Below are positions 49,819-58,011 of a stretch of 64,000 nt of DNA, piece after piece. Source of the stretch: JAFGVL01 sp963663245 (GTDB lineage Bacteria > Bacteroidota > Bacteroidia > Bacteroidales > Paludibacteraceae); contig OY760143.1 in NCBI GenBank assembly GCA_963663245.1, positions 1,922,001 through 1,986,000 of the forward strand, written 5' to 3'. The position numbers and the translations under genes are program-made. The first letter of the stretch is position 1; each line of letters begins with the position of its first letter. Under the pieces are notes generated by a model. It did not search any database and was not told the origin of the DNA. It was given only the letters and a program-made list of their open reading frames with translations.

Positions 49819-50136
49819 ATGTACGCAATTGTTGAAATTCTTGGACAGCAGTTTAAAGTAGAATCTGGAAAAAAACTGTATATCCACAGAATGAATGAAG
49901 CTGAAGTAGGTTCGGCTGTAGAATTTGAAAATGTATTATTAATTGACAACGACGGAAAAGTAAAAGTTGGTTCTCCAACGGTAAAAGGAGCCAAAGTTCT
50001 TGCCGAAGTAGTAGAACATGTAAAAGGCGACAAAGTAAGAATATTCCATAAAAAACGTCGTAAAGGATATCGTAAATTGAACGGACACCGTCAACAATTT
50101 ACAGAGTTAAAGATTAATGATATAGTAGTAGCTTAA
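49819..50136 (+). CDS. rplU: 50S ribosomal protein L21
   Basis: A 105-residue large-subunit protein. It starts MYAIVEILGQQFKVESGKKLYIHRM, contains VLLIDNDGKVKVGSPTVKGAKV, and ends with the basic KVRIFHKKRRKGYRKLNGHRQQFTELKI, all as in L21. First gene of the usual rplU-rpmA pair (20 bp gap). Possible leader control is listed separately. Confidence 0.98.
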   Translation: MYAIVEILGQQFKVESGKKLYIHRMNEAEVGSAVEFENVLLIDNDGKVKVGSPTVKGAKVLAEVVEHVKGDKVRIFHKKRRKGYRKLNGHRQQFTELKINDIVVA

Positions 50137-50156
50137 AACAAAAAAACTAGCATAAA

Positions 50157-50414
50157 ATGGCACATAAAAAAGGAGCTGGTAGCTCAAGAAATGGTCGCGA
50201 GTCGGAAAGTAAACGACTTGGCGTAAAAATTTTCGGCGGACAATATGCAAAAGCAGGTAATATCCTAGTTCGTCAACGTGGAACTGTTCATAATCCAGGT
50301 GAAAATGTAGGTATGGGAAAAGACCACACTTTATTTGCTTTGATTGAAGGTACTGTTGCTTTCAGAAAGAAAAGAGACAACAAATCTTTTGTATCTATTG
50401 AACCTCTAGCTTAG
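50157..50414 (+). CDS. rpmA: 50S ribosomal protein L27
   Basis: An 85-residue protein with the family start MAHKKGAGSSRNGRESESKRLGVKIFGG and the conserved GNILVRQRGTVHNPGENVGMGKDHTLFALIEG. The N-terminus begins directly with AHKKGAGS, so there is no Firmicutes-type N-terminal extension needing cleavage. Second gene of the rplU operon, followed by a terminator. Confidence 0.98.
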   Translation: MAHKKGAGSSRNGRESESKRLGVKIFGGQYAKAGNILVRQRGTVHNPGENVGMGKDHTLFALIEGTVAFRKKRDNKSFVSIEPLA

Positions 50415-50457
50415 TAAAGACGTATAATATTGCGCCTTTATCTGGATAAGATATAAC

Positions 50458-50493
50458 AATCCCGATTTTTTCTTTATAAGAGAAATCGGGATT
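50458..50493 (+). terminator. Terminator of rplU-rpmA
   Basis: AATCCCGATTT / AAATCGGGATT stem followed by a T-rich run (50491-50501). Confidence 0.88.
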
Positions 50494-50504
50494 TTGTTTT
50501 TTAC

Positions 50505-50512
50505 TATATTTG
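50505..50512 (+). promoter_or_regulatory. Probable -7 box of serS
   Basis: TATATTTG matches TAnnTTTG. The start chosen for serS (50576) lies 63 bp downstream; an upstream in-frame start would overlap this box. Confidence 0.5.
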
Positions 50513-50575
50513 CACTCAATTTTTATCGACAAACGCAATACTTTGCGTTTGTATCAATTCACAAAATATATCATA

Positions 50576-51847
50576 ATGCTCACACTCAAACAAATCACAG
50601 AAAACACCGATGAAGTAATTCGTTGCTTAGCAAGAAAAAACTTTGATGCCAAAGAAGTAATAATGCAAGTGATTGAAATGAACAGCACTCGTAAAAACTC
50701 TCAATCAGTTTTAGACCAAAATTTAGCAGAACTAAATGCTATATCTAAAGAGATTGGTGGCTTGATGAAAGAAGGTAAAAAAGAAGAGGCTGAACAATCA
50801 AAAGAAAAAGTTGCAACAATAAAAGAAGGCAATAAGCAACTGGAGAGTGATATGAAGGATGCAGAAGCAAAAATGAATGATTTGCTTTGTACCATTCCAA
50901 ACATACCATGTGAGTTAGTTCCTGATGGGAAAACTCCTGAAGAAAATACAATTGAAAAAACTGGCGGAGAAATACCCAAACTAGGAGATAAAGCACTACC
51001 TCACTGGGAGCTAGCAAAAAAATATGATCTTATAGATTTTGAATTAGGAGTAAAAATTACTGGTGCAGGTTTTCCCGTATACAAGGGAAAAGGCGCTCGA
51101 CTGCAAAGAGCTTTAATAAATTTCTTTTTAGACAGTGCTCGGGATGCCGGTTACTTAGAAGTACAACCACCCTACCTAGTTAATTCAGCATCTGGATATG
51201 GAACAGGACAACTACCTGACAAAGAGGGACAAATGTATCATGCTACAACAGATGATTTATATTTAATCCCGACCTCTGAAGTTCCCGTAACAAATATCTA
51301 TCGTAACGAAATACTAGACAAGAAAGATTTACCTATAATGAACACAGCCTACTCTGCTTGTTTTCGTCGTGAAGCAGGTAGTTATGGAAAAGATGTGCGC
51401 GGACTAAACCGCTTGCATCAATTTGACAAAGTAGAGATTGTACGTATTGATACTCCTAAGCATTCATACCAATCATTAACTGAAATGGTCGATTATGTTG
51501 AGAGTCTTGTAACAAAACTAGAACTACCTTGGCGAATTCTTAAACTATGCGGAGGAGACATGAGTTTTACCTCTGCCCTCACCTTTGATTTTGAAGTGTA
51601 TTCTGCAGCACAAGAACGCTGGCTAGAAGTTAGTTCTGTTTCAAACTTTGAAAGTTATCAAGCCAATCGTTTGAAATGTCGTTTCCGTAAGGAAGACAAA
51701 AAAATAGAGCTTTGTCACACTTTAAATGGCAGTGCTTTAGCTTTGCCTAGAATTGTTGCTGCTCTATTAGAAAACAATCAAACAGCTGAAGGGATTAAAA
51801 TTCCACAAGCATTAGTACCTTATACAGGTTTTGATATGATAAAATAA
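50576..51847 (+). CDS. serS: Seryl-tRNA synthetase
   Basis: A 423-residue class II synthetase. The start is taken at MLTLKQITENTDEV, matching the family; 22 upstream codons are open but overlap the promoter. The long antiparallel coiled-coil arm is at about 30-105 (KNSQSVLDQNLAELNAISKEI...). The class II motifs follow: motif 1 GKGARLQRALINFF, motif 2 FRREAGSYGKDVRGLNRLHQF and motif 3 NGSALALPRIVAALLENNQ. Its stop codon touches the left arm of a large inverted repeat. Confidence 0.97.
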   Translation: MLTLKQITENTDEVIRCLARKNFDAKEVIMQVIEMNSTRKNSQSVLDQNLAELNAISKEIGGLMKEGKKEEAEQSKEKVATIKEGNKQLESDMKDAEAKMNDLLCTIPNIPCELVPDGKTPEENTIEKTGGEIPKLGDKALPHWELAKKYDLIDFELGVKITGAGFPVYKGKGARLQRALINFFLDSARDAGYLEVQPPYLVNSASGYGTGQLPDKEGQMYHATTDDLYLIPTSEVPVTNIYRNEILDKKDLPIMNTAYSACFRREAGSYGKDVRGLNRLHQFDKVEIVRIDTPKHSYQSLTEMVDYVESLVTKLELPWRILKLCGGDMSFTSALTFDFEVYSAAQERWLEVSSVSNFESYQANRLKCRFRKEDKKIELCHTLNGSALALPRIVAALLENNQTAEGIKIPQALVPYTGFDMIK

Positions 51848-51976
51848 TTTTGCCGTCTGCTTTAGCTGACGGTTCTTAAATAAAAAAATTAATTGGGCTT
51901 TAGCCCCATGTTTTATATATGGCTAAAGCCCATATTGTTATTTTGTTATCCGTCAGCTAAAGCAGACGGCAAAATT
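51846..51976. repeat. Nested inverted repeat with REP-like inner hairpin
   Basis: Outer arms of 27 bp (51846-51872 and 51950-51976) are perfect inverted repeats containing GCCGTCTGCTTTAGCTGACG. Inside, GGGCTTTAGCC (51895-51905) pairs with GGCTAAAGCCC (51921-51931). The shared CTTTAGC/GCTAAAG core is like the REP-type palindromes tied to REP-associated (IS200-like) transposases in Bacteroidota. No transposase is in the window. It may also end serS transcripts. Confidence 0.8.
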
Positions 51977-51986
51977 CAAATTCTTC

Positions 51987-53024
51987 ATGGTTCAACCAAA
52001 TCTACATATCAACCTACCTGCCGAATGGGAACCACAAAGTGGGGTACAACTCACTTGGCCACATGAGAATTCAGATTGGAAGGAAACATTGGATGAAGTT
52101 ATCCCATGCTTTGTTTCCATTGCAAAAGAAATTGCAAAACGCGAAAAGCTCATTATCGTTTGCATGGATAGTAAAACAGTTGCTACTCAGCTTGGAGAAG
52201 ATATCAACTTAAAAAATATTCGTTTAACAGAACAAGACAGCAATGACACTTGGGCAAGAGACCATGCTGGCATTTCCGTTTATGTAAACAACGAACCTTA
52301 TATATTTGATTTTTGCTTTAACGGATGGGGTCTTAAATTTCCCGCAAATTTTGACAATCAAATTACTCGCAAGCTTTACTACAAAGATATATTTTACCCA
52401 AATGTTGGCTACCAAAACATGTTACATTTTGTACTCGAAGGAGGCAGCATAGAGAGTGATGGCTTAGGCACTATTTTAACTACAGCAGAATGTCTTACTT
52501 CAGAAAACAGAAACGACTATAAAACCAAAGAAGAATTAGAAGAATACTTAAAAATGGTATTTGGTGCTGAACGAATATTGTGGTTAAACAATGGTTATTT
52601 AGAGGGAGATGATACGGATAGTCATATCGACACTTTAGCTCGATTCTGCTCTAAAGACAGTATCGCTTATGTGCAATGCACTGATAAAAATGATCTGCAT
52701 TACGAGGAACTAAAACTAATGGAAGAAGAGCTACAAGCATTTACTACATTAGATGGTAAAACTTATAATTTAATTCCATTACCAATGGCAGATTGCATAA
52801 TAGATAATGAAGAACAACTTCCAGCAACTTATGCTAATTTTTTAATCATAAACGAAACTGTTTTACTTCCTTATTACAATTCTCCTAAAGACGAAATAGC
52901 AAAAGCGCAATTACAAAAAGCATTTCCTGATAGAGAAATTATTGGTATAGATTGTACTCCTTTAATTAAACAACACGGTTCATTGCATTGCGTAACTATG
53001 CAATACCCAAAAGGGATAATATAG
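51987..53024 (+). CDS. aguA: Agmatine deiminase
   Basis: A 345-residue member of the peptidylarginine-deiminase-like family (PPAD type), which converts agmatine to N-carbamoylputrescine. It starts LPAEWEPQSGVQLTWPHENSDWK; TWARDHAG (about 89-96) and EGGSIESDG hold the guanidine-binding Asp/Glu, EGDDTDSHIDTLARF the catalytic His region, and HGSLHCVTMQYP the catalytic C335. It precedes aguB by about 225 bp with a small membrane protein between. No signal peptide, so cytoplasmic. Confidence 0.95.
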   Translation: MVQPNLHINLPAEWEPQSGVQLTWPHENSDWKETLDEVIPCFVSIAKEIAKREKLIIVCMDSKTVATQLGEDINLKNIRLTEQDSNDTWARDHAGISVYVNNEPYIFDFCFNGWGLKFPANFDNQITRKLYYKDIFYPNVGYQNMLHFVLEGGSIESDGLGTILTTAECLTSENRNDYKTKEELEEYLKMVFGAERILWLNNGYLEGDDTDSHIDTLARFCSKDSIAYVQCTDKNDLHYEELKLMEEELQAFTTLDGKTYNLIPLPMADCIIDNEEQLPATYANFLIINETVLLPYYNSPKDEIAKAQLQKAFPDREIIGIDCTPLIKQHGSLHCVTMQYPKGII

Positions 53025-53040
53025 ACGAGAAATATGTTTT

Positions 53041-53232
53041 ATGTTCGGATTATCAAATATACTACTTCAAACACTAAATCCAGATAAAGCTACTTTTGGA
53101 ATGGCTCATCAGAGCACTCAAGGTTTTACTCCAATGGAAAAACTAGTATTTCTAGTTATCTCTTCATCTATCATACTTTATATTATTATTAGAGTTTGGT
53201 GGAGCTTAAGGAAAGAAAAAAACAACAAATAA
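53041..53232 (+). CDS. Small single-span membrane protein between aguA and aguB
   Basis: A 63-residue ORF with one hydrophobic helix (residues 34-49, KLVFLVISSSIILYIIIRVWW) and a basic tail (RKEKNNK). It begins 16 bp after aguA and ends 16 bp before aguB on the same strand, so it is probably translated in the operon. No family recognised. The tight spacing and codon use make it more likely a gene than a shadow. Confidence 0.6.
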   Translation: MFGLSNILLQTLNPDKATFGMAHQSTQGFTPMEKLVFLVISSSIILYIIIRVWWSLRKEKNNK

Positions 53233-53248
53233 TAATTCATACACTCCT

Positions 53249-54124
53249 ATGAAAATAGCACTAATACAACAATCCAATTCAGTTAATATTCAAGATAATA
53301 TTTCTAAATTAAAAAATAATATTACTTCTTGTGCTCAACAAGGAGCAGAACTTATCATATTACAAGAGTTACACAACGGACTCTACTTTTGCCAAACTGA
53401 AGATCCAAAAAATTTTGATTTAGCAGAAGCTATACCTGGTCCAAGCACAGAAGAATTTGGAAGATTAGCTAAAGAGCTAGGTATTGTTATAGTACTATCT
53501 TTATTTGAAAAATGCATGCCCGGCTTATACTACAATACTGCAGTAGTTATTGAAAAAGATGGGACTATTGCTGGTAAATACCGTAAAATGCATATTCCAG
53601 ACGACCCTGCATATTACGAAAAATTCTATTTTACACCTGGAGATTTAGGATTTGAGCCTATTCAAACATCAATTGGCAAATTGGGTGTTATGGTTTGTTG
53701 GGATCAATGGTATCCAGAGGCTGCTCGTTTAATGGCCTTAGCTGGGGCTGAACTCTTAATTTACCCAACTGCTATTGGTTACGAAAGCACTGATACCAAA
53801 GAAGAAAAAGCTCGTCAGCAAGACTCTTGGATAACTATTCAACGCGGTCATGCCATTGCAAATGGACTATATGTAATTGCGGTTAATCGCACGGGCTATG
53901 AAGCCGACCCATCTGGCGCAACCAACGGAATTGAATTTTGGGGAAACAGTTTTATTGCTGGTCCACAAGGAGAAATTCTTACACAAGCCTCATCAGACAA
54001 AGAAGAAAACATTGTGTTTGATATCAATCTAGACAGAACAGAAGAAATGCGTCGTATGTGGCCTTTTTTTAGAGATAGAAGAATTGATTCATTCTCTAAA
54101 ATTACGAAAAGAAGTAATAAATAA
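53249..54124 (+). CDS. aguB: N-carbamoylputrescine amidase
   Basis: A 291-residue carbon-nitrogen hydrolase (nitrilase superfamily). The catalytic triad is visible: E40 (ILQELHNG), K113 (YRKMHIPDD) and C150 (MVCWDQWYPEAAR). The close YRKMHIPDDPAYYEKFYFTPGD is specific to N-carbamoylputrescine amidase. With AguA it makes putrescine from agmatine in the cytoplasm, releasing ammonia and CO2. Arginine decarboxylase (speA) is not in the window. Followed by a terminator. Confidence 0.95.
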   Translation: MKIALIQQSNSVNIQDNISKLKNNITSCAQQGAELIILQELHNGLYFCQTEDPKNFDLAEAIPGPSTEEFGRLAKELGIVIVLSLFEKCMPGLYYNTAVVIEKDGTIAGKYRKMHIPDDPAYYEKFYFTPGDLGFEPIQTSIGKLGVMVCWDQWYPEAARLMALAGAELLIYPTAIGYESTDTKEEKARQQDSWITIQRGHAIANGLYVIAVNRTGYEADPSGATNGIEFWGNSFIAGPQGEILTQASSDKEENIVFDINLDRTEEMRRMWPFFRDRRIDSFSKITKRSNK

Positions 54125-54144
54125 AATGATATATGATTTTTTGT

Positions 54145-54172
54145 AAAGGGATGAGTTTAAACTCATCCCTTT
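54145..54172 (+). terminator. Terminator of the agu operon
   Basis: AAAGGGATGAGTTT / AAACTCATCCCTTT perfect stem with T-rich tail. Confidence 0.9.
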
Positions 54173-54191
54173 TATTTTTAATCTTTATTCA

Positions 54192-54199
54192 TATATTTG
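54192..54199 (+). promoter_or_regulatory. Probable -7 box of the alginate lyase gene
   Basis: TATATTTG matches TAnnTTTG, 30 bp before the start codon. Confidence 0.55.
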
Positions 54200-54229
54200 C
54201 TGTATAAAACCTTAAAAATCAAACTTATT

Positions 54230-55246
54230 ATGAAATTAAAACACAGTCTTTCCCTTCTATTTTGCAGCATTTCCCTTAGTATTTTCGCAACGAATGAAGT
54301 TATGATGTACCCTGCAGACATAATAGATTTAACTAATTGGAAACTTACTTTACCTATCGATGAGGATTTAAATACTAGTCCGGACGAAATTAAACAACCT
54401 GCCTTAGCTACTTACTCAAACGGATATTATTTCTGGCCAAATGATGCTTATGATGGGGTAATCTTTAAAGCACATGCTGGTGGAGTTACAACAAATAATT
54501 CTGGCTATCCTCGATGCGAATTAAGAGAAATGAAAAACAATGGTGTAGATCAAGCTAGTTGGGCATCTAATGATGGTGATTATCACATATTAGAAGTAAC
54601 TGAAAAAATCATTCATTACCCCGATGTAAAACACCATGTTGTAGTAGCTCAAATACATGATGCCAATGATGATATCGTGATGCTACGCTTAGAAACATCT
54701 AAACTGTTTTTAGAATTCAATGGTTCTGATGGCCCAGCACTTACTACTAGTTATGTGTTAGGCACTGAATTTACATTTAAAATAATTGTGCATAATGGCA
54801 CTATGGAATTTTACTACAATGGGAATTTATTTCATACTGCAATCCAAAATTTTTCTGGTGCATATTTCAAAGCAGGAATGTATACACAATCTTCTTGTCA
54901 AGGAAGCAATCAAGTAACTGGAGAATTATGTACAGCCTATGGACAAATGGAGCTATTAAACCTATCAATCTACCATGGAGCTTCATTACCTACAAGCAAA
55001 AAACTAAGTAACAACAAAAGGTTCATTGCAAATATGCAAGCAGGTGATTTAGTTATTGAAGGAGAAGCAGGTGATGCTTATATTTCGATTCTTGACACAC
55101 AAGGAAAAGAAGTATTAAGCAAAGAAGCAGTTTTAACTGGCTCTAGAGATATTGTTCCAATAAATGGAAATTTACCTACAGGAGTATATGTTGTTTCAAT
55201 TACTCAGGATGGAAAAAACTTTTGCTCTAAAATTGTAGTGAAATAG
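54230..55246 (+). CDS. Polysaccharide lyase family 7 alginate lyase with type IX sorting domain
   Basis: Start set at ATG 54230 (MKLKHSLSLLFCSISLSIFAT), giving 338 residues with a signal peptide. The PL7 signature blocks are all present: RCELREM (95-101), QIHD (141-144) and YFKAGMYTQ (212-220). PL7 enzymes cleave alginate by beta-elimination. An Ile at the QIH position usually relates to polyguluronate or mixed preference (QIH vs QVH), but this is not certain. From about residue 260 a sorting domain follows (YISILDTQGKEVLSKEAVLTG... GVYVVSITQDGKNFCSKIVVK), so it is probably exported through the type IX system. It is alone, not within a polysaccharide-utilisation locus. Confidence 0.92.
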   Translation: MKLKHSLSLLFCSISLSIFATNEVMMYPADIIDLTNWKLTLPIDEDLNTSPDEIKQPALATYSNGYYFWPNDAYDGVIFKAHAGGVTTNNSGYPRCELREMKNNGVDQASWASNDGDYHILEVTEKIIHYPDVKHHVVVAQIHDANDDIVMLRLETSKLFLEFNGSDGPALTTSYVLGTEFTFKIIVHNGTMEFYYNGNLFHTAIQNFSGAYFKAGMYTQSSCQGSNQVTGELCTAYGQMELLNLSIYHGASLPTSKKLSNNKRFIANMQAGDLVIEGEAGDAYISILDTQGKEVLSKEAVLTGSRDIVPINGNLPTGVYVVSITQDGKNFCSKIVVK

Positions 55247-55260
55247 TAAATTTCCTTAAA

Positions 55261-55303
55261 AACAAAAAAAGGATGATACATAGTGGTATCATCCTTTTTT
55301 GTT
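55261..55303. terminator. Bidirectional terminator between the alginate lyase and dus
   Basis: AACAAAAAAAGGATGATAC / GTATCATCCTTTTTTGTT stem with a 6-base loop, running to the dus stop. Confidence 0.9.
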
Positions 55304-56273
55304 ATAATACAGCATCTACTCCTACAATCTCCTCATTACGAAAAATATCCACCACTGCATCTTCATACTTCCTAAGATTAGAAGCTTTTTTAATTCTTTT
55401 TAAACATTTATGCGAATTACTAAAAAGCAACGAAAAATACTCCCAATAATGCAACATTTTTATTTGGATATGTTTGTCACCAGATAAAGCCTGACTATAT
55501 TCATCTAACAACTTATCGTGAAATTGCTTAAACCTAGCAAGGCTATCTTCAGGGTATGTTATAGAATTAGCCTTAATCATAGATGGTAAAAAAGGGTCGA
55601 CAACTAAACCACGCCCAATCATCCAATTATCAATAGTAGGAAAACGCTCTTGCAATGCTTTAAATTTAGCTACAGAATTAATGTCACCATTATAGATTAA
55701 TTTATGCGAGCTTAATTGAGCACAACGCTCAAAAGCTTTTAAATCGACACTCCCTTTGTACATCTGTTTACCGAAGCGTGGATGAATGGCAATATGCTTA
55801 ATGGGATAGTTTTCCAAAAGAGGCAACAAGGTTTCTATCTCTTCTATGCTTTCATTTCCTATACGCACCTTCAATGAGAGCTCTATATCAGATTCTGATT
55901 TAATACGATCCAATACTTCAATAATTGCCTGTGTATTTTTTAAAAGTCCAGCTCCCATTCCTCTTTTAGTCACCATAGAATAAGGACAACCCATATTCCA
56001 GTTCAATTCTTTATATCCTAATTCTTGCACATACTTCGCAACGACTAACATGCCTTCTGCATCCTTTGTCATTACTTGTGGAATGATGGTAGTATTAGGG
56101 TTGTTGTCAGGATGAATATCTCGCTGATTGGCAGGCTTAATTTCGTTCGTGCCTGTTAAACGAATATAGGGAGCATAGAATTGATCTATTCCTCCAAATA
56201 ATTCTTGAAAAGCATTTCTAAAACGAAAATCTGTAAAGCCTTGTAAGGGAGATGATATTAATGTAATGCTCAT
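55302..56273 (-). CDS. dus: tRNA-dihydrouridine synthase
   Basis: A 323-residue FMN-dependent TIM-barrel enzyme that reduces uridine in the tRNA D-loop. It starts ITLISSPLQGFTDFRFRNAFQELFGG; the catalytic Cys lies in NWNMGCPYSMVTKRGMGAGLLKN (about 92-114). SLKVRIG and IAIHPRFGKQMYKGSVDL (His) bind FMN/tRNA, and YNGDINS and MIGRGLVVDPFL complete the barrel. Which Dus subfamily is not clear. Third gene after DUF4286 and ruvC on the minus strand (12 bp after ruvC). Confidence 0.94.
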   Translation of the reverse strand: MSITLISSPLQGFTDFRFRNAFQELFGGIDQFYAPYIRLTGTNEIKPANQRDIHPDNNPNTTIIPQVMTKDAEGMLVVAKYVQELGYKELNWNMGCPYSMVTKRGMGAGLLKNTQAIIEVLDRIKSESDIELSLKVRIGNESIEEIETLLPLLENYPIKHIAIHPRFGKQMYKGSVDLKAFERCAQLSSHKLIYNGDINSVAKFKALQERFPTIDNWMIGRGLVVDPFLPSMIKANSITYPEDSLARFKQFHDKLLDEYSQALSGDKHIQIKMLHYWEYFSLLFSNSHKCLKRIKKASNLRKYEDAVVDIFRNEEIVGVDAVL

Positions 56274-56285
56274 AAATTGAACTAA

Positions 56286-56867
56286 TTATGGTCGTGGTCT
56301 TCTTGTATTTCCTTTCACTTTTTGCTCATTTTTAGCAGCAAAATCTTTCCAAGAATTATATTTTTTCTCTGACTTAGGGGCATTGGAGGCAAAAAAGTGA
56401 CACAAAGCTGCTGCTAAACCATCGGTAGCATCCAGTTCTTTGGGCATTTGCTCTTGTGGTATTTTAAGATAGCGTTGGAGCATATCGGCTACTTGCGTTT
56501 TATCAGCACGACCATTTCCTGTAATTGCCATTTTTATTTTTAGTGGAGCATATTCTGCAATGGGCAGTTCTCTGTGCAAACCAGCAGCCATCGCTACTCC
56601 TTGTGCTCTACCGAGCTTCAACATAGATTGCACATTCTTACCAAAGAAAGGAGCTTCTAATGCCATTTCATCTGGATGATATTCATCGATTAGAGCAACT
56701 GTTCTAGAAAACACATGCTGTAAGGTAAGGTAGTGATCTTTTATCTTTTTAAAATCAAACACTCCCATAGTTAAATACTCAGGTTTGTTATTCTCTATCC
56801 TAAGTACACCATAACCCATAACAGTTGTGCCTGGATCAATACCTAATATGATGCGTTCTTTTTTCAT
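56286..56867 (-). CDS. ruvC: Holliday junction endonuclease RuvC
   Basis: A 193-residue RNase H-fold resolvase working with RuvAB. IILGIDPGTTVMGYGVL holds the first catalytic Asp (D10), ALEAPFFGKNVQSMLKLGRAQGVA the Glu and the DNA-binding loop, and KELDATDGLAAALCHFF the C-terminal catalytic Asp pair. A basic C-terminal tail (KVKGNTRRPRP) extends about 15 residues past the usual end. The start overlaps the DUF4286 stop by 4 bases, so translation is coupled. Confidence 0.96.
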   Translation of the reverse strand: MKKERIILGIDPGTTVMGYGVLRIENNKPEYLTMGVFDFKKIKDHYLTLQHVFSRTVALIDEYHPDEMALEAPFFGKNVQSMLKLGRAQGVAMAAGLHRELPIAEYAPLKIKMAITGNGRADKTQVADMLQRYLKIPQEQMPKELDATDGLAAALCHFFASNAPKSEKKYNSWKDFAAKNEQKVKGNTRRPRP

Positions 56868-57172
56868 TGTTCTATTATCTCCATAAAAGTACTAAAAAAT
56901 AAAACCTCTTCGGAGAACAAGGAAGCCACTTCCATTTTAAACAAATCACCGTGCTGCTCATTCCAATCAGCGATCGCATCCATACTTTGGGCTGTGAGCT
57001 GTACGGACACAGATGTTCCTTCTTGCTCTTCTTGCGTTATCACCTTGCTTACTCGCTCATCTGAAAAAAAACCACTAGCTAGCATTTGAGGAATATGCTG
57101 TTCCTTTAACCACTTTATAAAACCACCGTATACTTTGTCTGTAACGCAGTAAGTTGTATTAAATATTATCAT
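56864..57172 (-). CDS. DUF4286 protein
   Basis: A 102-residue protein of the DUF4286 family common in Bacteroidota: MIIFNTTYCVTDKVYGGFIKWLKEQHIPQMLASGFFSDERVSKVIT, then SVSVQLTAQSMDAIADWNEQH, a ferredoxin-like fold. Function unknown. It heads the DUF4286-ruvC-dus operon from a promoter shared back-to-back with tRNA-Ala. Confidence 0.88.
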   Translation of the reverse strand: MIIFNTTYCVTDKVYGGFIKWLKEQHIPQMLASGFFSDERVSKVITQEEQEGTSVSVQLTAQSMDAIADWNEQHGDLFKMEVASLFSEEVLFFSTFMEIIEQ

Positions 57173-57189
57173 AAAATCTATATTTTTTA

Positions 57190-57197
57190 CAAAGATA
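57190..57197 (-). promoter_or_regulatory. Probable -7 box of DUF4286-ruvC-dus
   Basis: TATCTTTG on the minus strand, 17 bp before the start codon. Confidence 0.5.
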
Positions 57198-57217
57198 TCT
57201 TTTTAAAAATATTTTCT

Positions 57218-57225
57218 TACTTTTG
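57218..57225 (+). promoter_or_regulatory. Probable -7 box of the tRNA-Ala gene
   Basis: TACTTTTG matches TAnnTTTG, 15 bp before the mature tRNA 5' end. Confidence 0.55.
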
Positions 57226-57240
57226 CCTCACACAAAAATT

Positions 57241-57314
57241 GGGGTATTAGCTCATCTGGCTAGAGCGCGACACTGGCAGTGTCGAGGTGAGCGGTTCGAG
57301 TCCGCTATACTCCA
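57241..57314 (+). tRNA. tRNA-Ala (anticodon GGC)
   Basis: A complete 74-base cloverleaf. The acceptor stem GGGGTAT / ATACTCC includes G3-U70, the alanine identity pair. The anticodon stem CGACA / TGTCG encloses CTGGCAG, anticodon GGC, reading GCC/GCU. The T arm has GGTTCGAGTCC, and the discriminator is A. CCA is not encoded. A terminator-like hairpin follows at 57363. Confidence 0.95.
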
Positions 57315-57362
57315 CAAAGGATGTTATATTTCAAAAGAACTCCACTCTTCTACTTTAGAGTA

Positions 57363-57390
57363 AAAAGCATTCTATTATAAGAATGCTTTT
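57363..57390 (+). terminator. Terminator downstream of tRNA-Ala
   Basis: AAAAGCATTC / GAATGCTTTT stem with an 8-base loop. Confidence 0.8.
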
Positions 57391-57508
57391 ATATTAGATA
57401 AGCAAAATATCCTCAATAATAATGAGAAACAAATAGAAAATAACAAGAAATTGGGAGTGCCTACTCAAAATTTATTCCTTAAACTTGCAGTTCTAAATAA
57501 TAAACCAA

Positions 57509-57859
57509 ATGAGTTTTCTTCGAAAAGAAATATTTAAGCATCTACTTCTAATTATTTTTATAGGATACTATGGCAGTACAACTTATTTTAACCACACGCA
57601 TATAGAAAATGGTGATGTAATAACTCACTCTCATCCATATGCTCCTTATAAAAGTGATAAAGCTCCGCACCACCATTCAAAAAGTGATTTTATTCATATA
57701 TCTCTACTTTCTCATTTTATAACTACAACTATATTTTTTATTTTCTTAGGGATAATACTAAAGCCTCAGTTTAAAACTAGTGTAAAGTTTTTTGAGGAAA
57801 AATCTTATTCCTTTAACCTTCTTCAGTCAAATACTCTTAGGGGACCTCCCATACATTAA
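57509..57859 (+). CDS. Small His-rich membrane protein preceding a TonB receptor
   Basis: A 116-residue protein with an N-terminal hydrophobic helix (10-23), a His-rich segment (NHTHIENGDVITHSHPY, then APHHHSKSDFIHISLLSHF, about residues 28-72; 12 His), and a second hydrophobic helix (about 72-88). It ends NTLRGPPIH. Similar THI...HSHP proteins with an L-R-G-P-P end stand beside TonB receptors in other Bacteroidota, as far as I recall. The His pattern suggests metal binding in the periplasm. It lies 152 bp before the receptor gene, and the same arrangement is repeated downstream. Confidence 0.7.
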   Translation: MSFLRKEIFKHLLLIIFIGYYGSTTYFNHTHIENGDVITHSHPYAPYKSDKAPHHHSKSDFIHISLLSHFITTTIFFIFLGIILKPQFKTSVKFFEEKSYSFNLLQSNTLRGPPIH

Positions 57860-58011
57860 TTTCCACTAATTACTTACTTATTAACTATTCCTTGATATTC
57901 TAACCTTCCAAAATAACTGGAAGCAATGGATATTTAATGTCTAATTTTCAGAAAATAAAAGATGAATTTAACATTATCATTTTTTAAAACAAAAAGCAAC
58001 AAAAATTAATC

